Shown: one piece after another, positions 63,331 to 64,000 of the stretch
Position numbering within the stretch: position 1 is the stretch's first letter
Layout: each line of letters starts with the position of its first letter
Assembly (NCBI GenBank): GCA_947173485.1
Contig: CAMWFH010000008.1
Location: forward strand, 1-64,000
DNA length: 64,000 nucleotides
Origin: an uncultured Clostridia bacterium
GTDB taxonomy: Bacteria > Bacillota > Clostridia > Oscillospirales > Oscillospiraceae
Reading direction: 5' to 3'
Program-made: the position numbers and the translations under genes
The notes under the pieces: model-generated
What the model was told of the DNA's origin: nothing
Database searches by the model: none
Seen by the model: the letters and a program-made list of their open reading frames with translations, nothing else

Positions 63331-63444
63331 GCTGTCGGACTGCCATGTTCCTGGCTAAGCCTCTTGAAAGAGGCATCACAGTGACCTGCTCGCGGGGCCT
63401 CTCACCCCATTCCATGTGCCGCTCAACGCGGCCGCAGCCGACAC
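63331..63444 (-). promoter_or_regulatory. Cobalamin riboswitch aptamer
   Basis: On the minus strand a P1 helix pairs GTGTCGG (63444-63438) with CCGACAG (about 63338-63332). Inside are GGAAUGGGGUGAGAGGCCCCGC, GGUCACUGUGAUGCCUC and AGCCAGGAACAUGGCA, matching the conserved order GGUGnnA..CCCGC, ACUGU and the B12-box AGCCAGGA. The box's 3' half is less standard. Together with the downstream terminator this predicts repression by B12. Confidence 0.78.
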
Positions 63445-63471
63445 GATATTTGATTTATTTGGATAGATATC

Positions 63472-63500
63472 AGTATACACAAGTCCCGCAAAAAATACAA
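63472..63500 (-). promoter_or_regulatory. Promoter of the cobalamin-riboswitch transcript, TTGTAT-N17-TATACT
   Basis: Minus-strand hexamers at 63500-63495 and 63477-63472, about 30 bases before the aptamer. Confidence 0.7.
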
Positions 63501-63598
63501 GAGGTCTGGCAAAAATTTTTGGATTTTTCCAAAAATTTTTGCTCTGACCTGTAAGAAGATGACATATAGCGGTAAAATATTGCTCTTCGCCAGACGAA

Positions 63599-63638
63599 CA
63601 GGCGGGGGAGACGGGCCAAACGGCCCACCGCCCCCGCC
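63599..63638. other. Strong hairpin in the divergent intergenic region
   Basis: AGGCGGGGG and CCCCCGCCT flank an inner GGCC-AAAC-GGCC. It lies between two divergent promoters, so it ends no obvious gene; it may be a terminator of an unseen RNA or a structural element. Confidence 0.4.
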
Positions 63639-63682
63639 TGGGGGCCTTATAGACGGTCCGGTCAGCTTTTTTCATCTTTTCC

Positions 63683-63711
63683 TTGCGGGACAGGGCGGAT
63701 CATGGTATACT
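63683..63711 (+). promoter_or_regulatory. Promoter of the kinase gene, TTGCGG-N17-TATACT
   Basis: Hexamers at 63683-63688 and 63706-63711, about 30 bases before the ATG. Confidence 0.65.
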
Positions 63712-63741
63712 GTGCCTGTGTTCGTGAAGGGAGGAATGACC

Positions 63742-64000
63742 ATGCGGACCTACTGTCCCTACTGTATGACCGCCGCCCAGTCCGGCGCGCCCTGCCCCCA
63801 CTGCGGCAGGGATCCCGCCTCCTATCAGCCCGCCAGCCATCACTTCCCGCCGGGGCGGCTCCTCCATGACCGCTACCTGGTGGGCCGGGTCCTGGGGGAG
63901 GGGGGCTTCGGTATCACCTACTTAGGTATCGACGTGGTGCTGGAACGGCTGGTGGCGGTGAAGGAGTATTTCCCCAATGTCTTTGTTCGCCGGGAGTCGT
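63742..64000 (+). CDS. Serine/threonine protein kinase with N-terminal zinc ribbon, 3' end missing
   Basis: Eighty-six residues are visible. An N-terminal double CxxC ribbon (CPYCMTAAQSGAPCPHCG) is followed by RYLVGRVLGEGGFGITYLGID, the glycine-rich loop of a Hanks-type kinase. VAVKEYFPNVFVRRES carries the ATP-binding lysine. Kinases of this type with 'GITYLG...VAVKEYFP' are common in Clostridia and cyanobacteria and signal through Ser/Thr phosphorylation. GGGAGGAATGACC precedes the ATG. The gene runs off the right edge, so later domains are unknown. Confidence 0.9.
   Translation, partial: MRTYCPYCMTAAQSGAPCPHCGRDPASYQPASHHFPPGRLLHDRYLVGRVLGEGGFGITYLGIDVVLERLVAVKEYFPNVFVRRES

Overview
The window is about 64 kb of GC-rich (roughly 60%) DNA from a low-complexity-poor, gene-dense Gram-positive chromosome, most like a gut Clostridia of the Oscillospiraceae type. 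The support for this is T-box leaders, SLH and LPxTG-like surface proteins, BspA-type leucine-rich repeats, a class III fructose-1,6-bisphosphatase, DUF4250, YitT, YabE-like G5/3D proteins, and sigma-A promoters of the form TTGnnn-N17-TATAmT. The species is not identifiable from the sequence alone. No rRNA, tRNA, CRISPR array, prophage or IS element was recognised.

Layout. 1-5.4 kb: the 3' part of a large wall-anchored beta-helix/Cna-B adhesin that starts before the window. 5.4-16 kb: secreted and membrane proteins (metallopeptidase, CAP protein, G5/3D protein) and housekeeping enzymes (YitT, nucleotidyltransferase, fbp, nitroreductase, M20 amidohydrolase). 16-21.4 kb: a second beta-helix wall protein under a c-di-GMP-I riboswitch, then an AP2/HNH-like protein beside an inverted repeat. 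21.7-28 kb: a T-box, an orphan gene, alaS and a string of small genes (CbrC, DUF4250, cupin, HIT). 28-36.7 kb: a broken DUF3592 gene, a Trp T-box with a TrpB2/cupin pair, an SLH leucine-rich-repeat protein, a candidate structured RNA, glnS, a candidate small RNA and a MATE pump. 36.9-43.2 kb: a six-gene co-directional array of SUFU, TPR, DUF4261 and DUF2262 proteins, which are families often met as immunity proteins, followed by a membrane XRE regulator.

43.3-55.4 kb looks like a defence island. It holds KptA, a Uma2-family protein, a microbial PARG, an EcoRI-like endonuclease paired with an M.RsrI-like methyltransferase (AT-richer than its surroundings), and a two-gene operon. That operon encodes a 2086-residue protein with repeated small beta-barrel (Sm-like/cold-shock-like) modules and a C-terminal P-loop ATPase, and a 622-residue P-loop ATPase carrying a HEPN-type Rx4H motif and a C-terminal S1-like barrel. 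This pair is the best candidate here for an undescribed system, with RNA sensing coupled to an RNase effector as the working hypothesis.

55.6-64 kb: an AraC-GNAT fusion overlapping a second MATE pump, then a 1766-residue SLH protein with DUF4430-like domains behind a cobalamin riboswitch and terminator (a likely surface corrinoid-binding protein), and the start of a zinc-ribbon Ser/Thr kinase running off the right edge. Four large surface proteins, two of them under riboswitches for c-di-GMP and B12, indicate an organism that tunes its cell surface closely.
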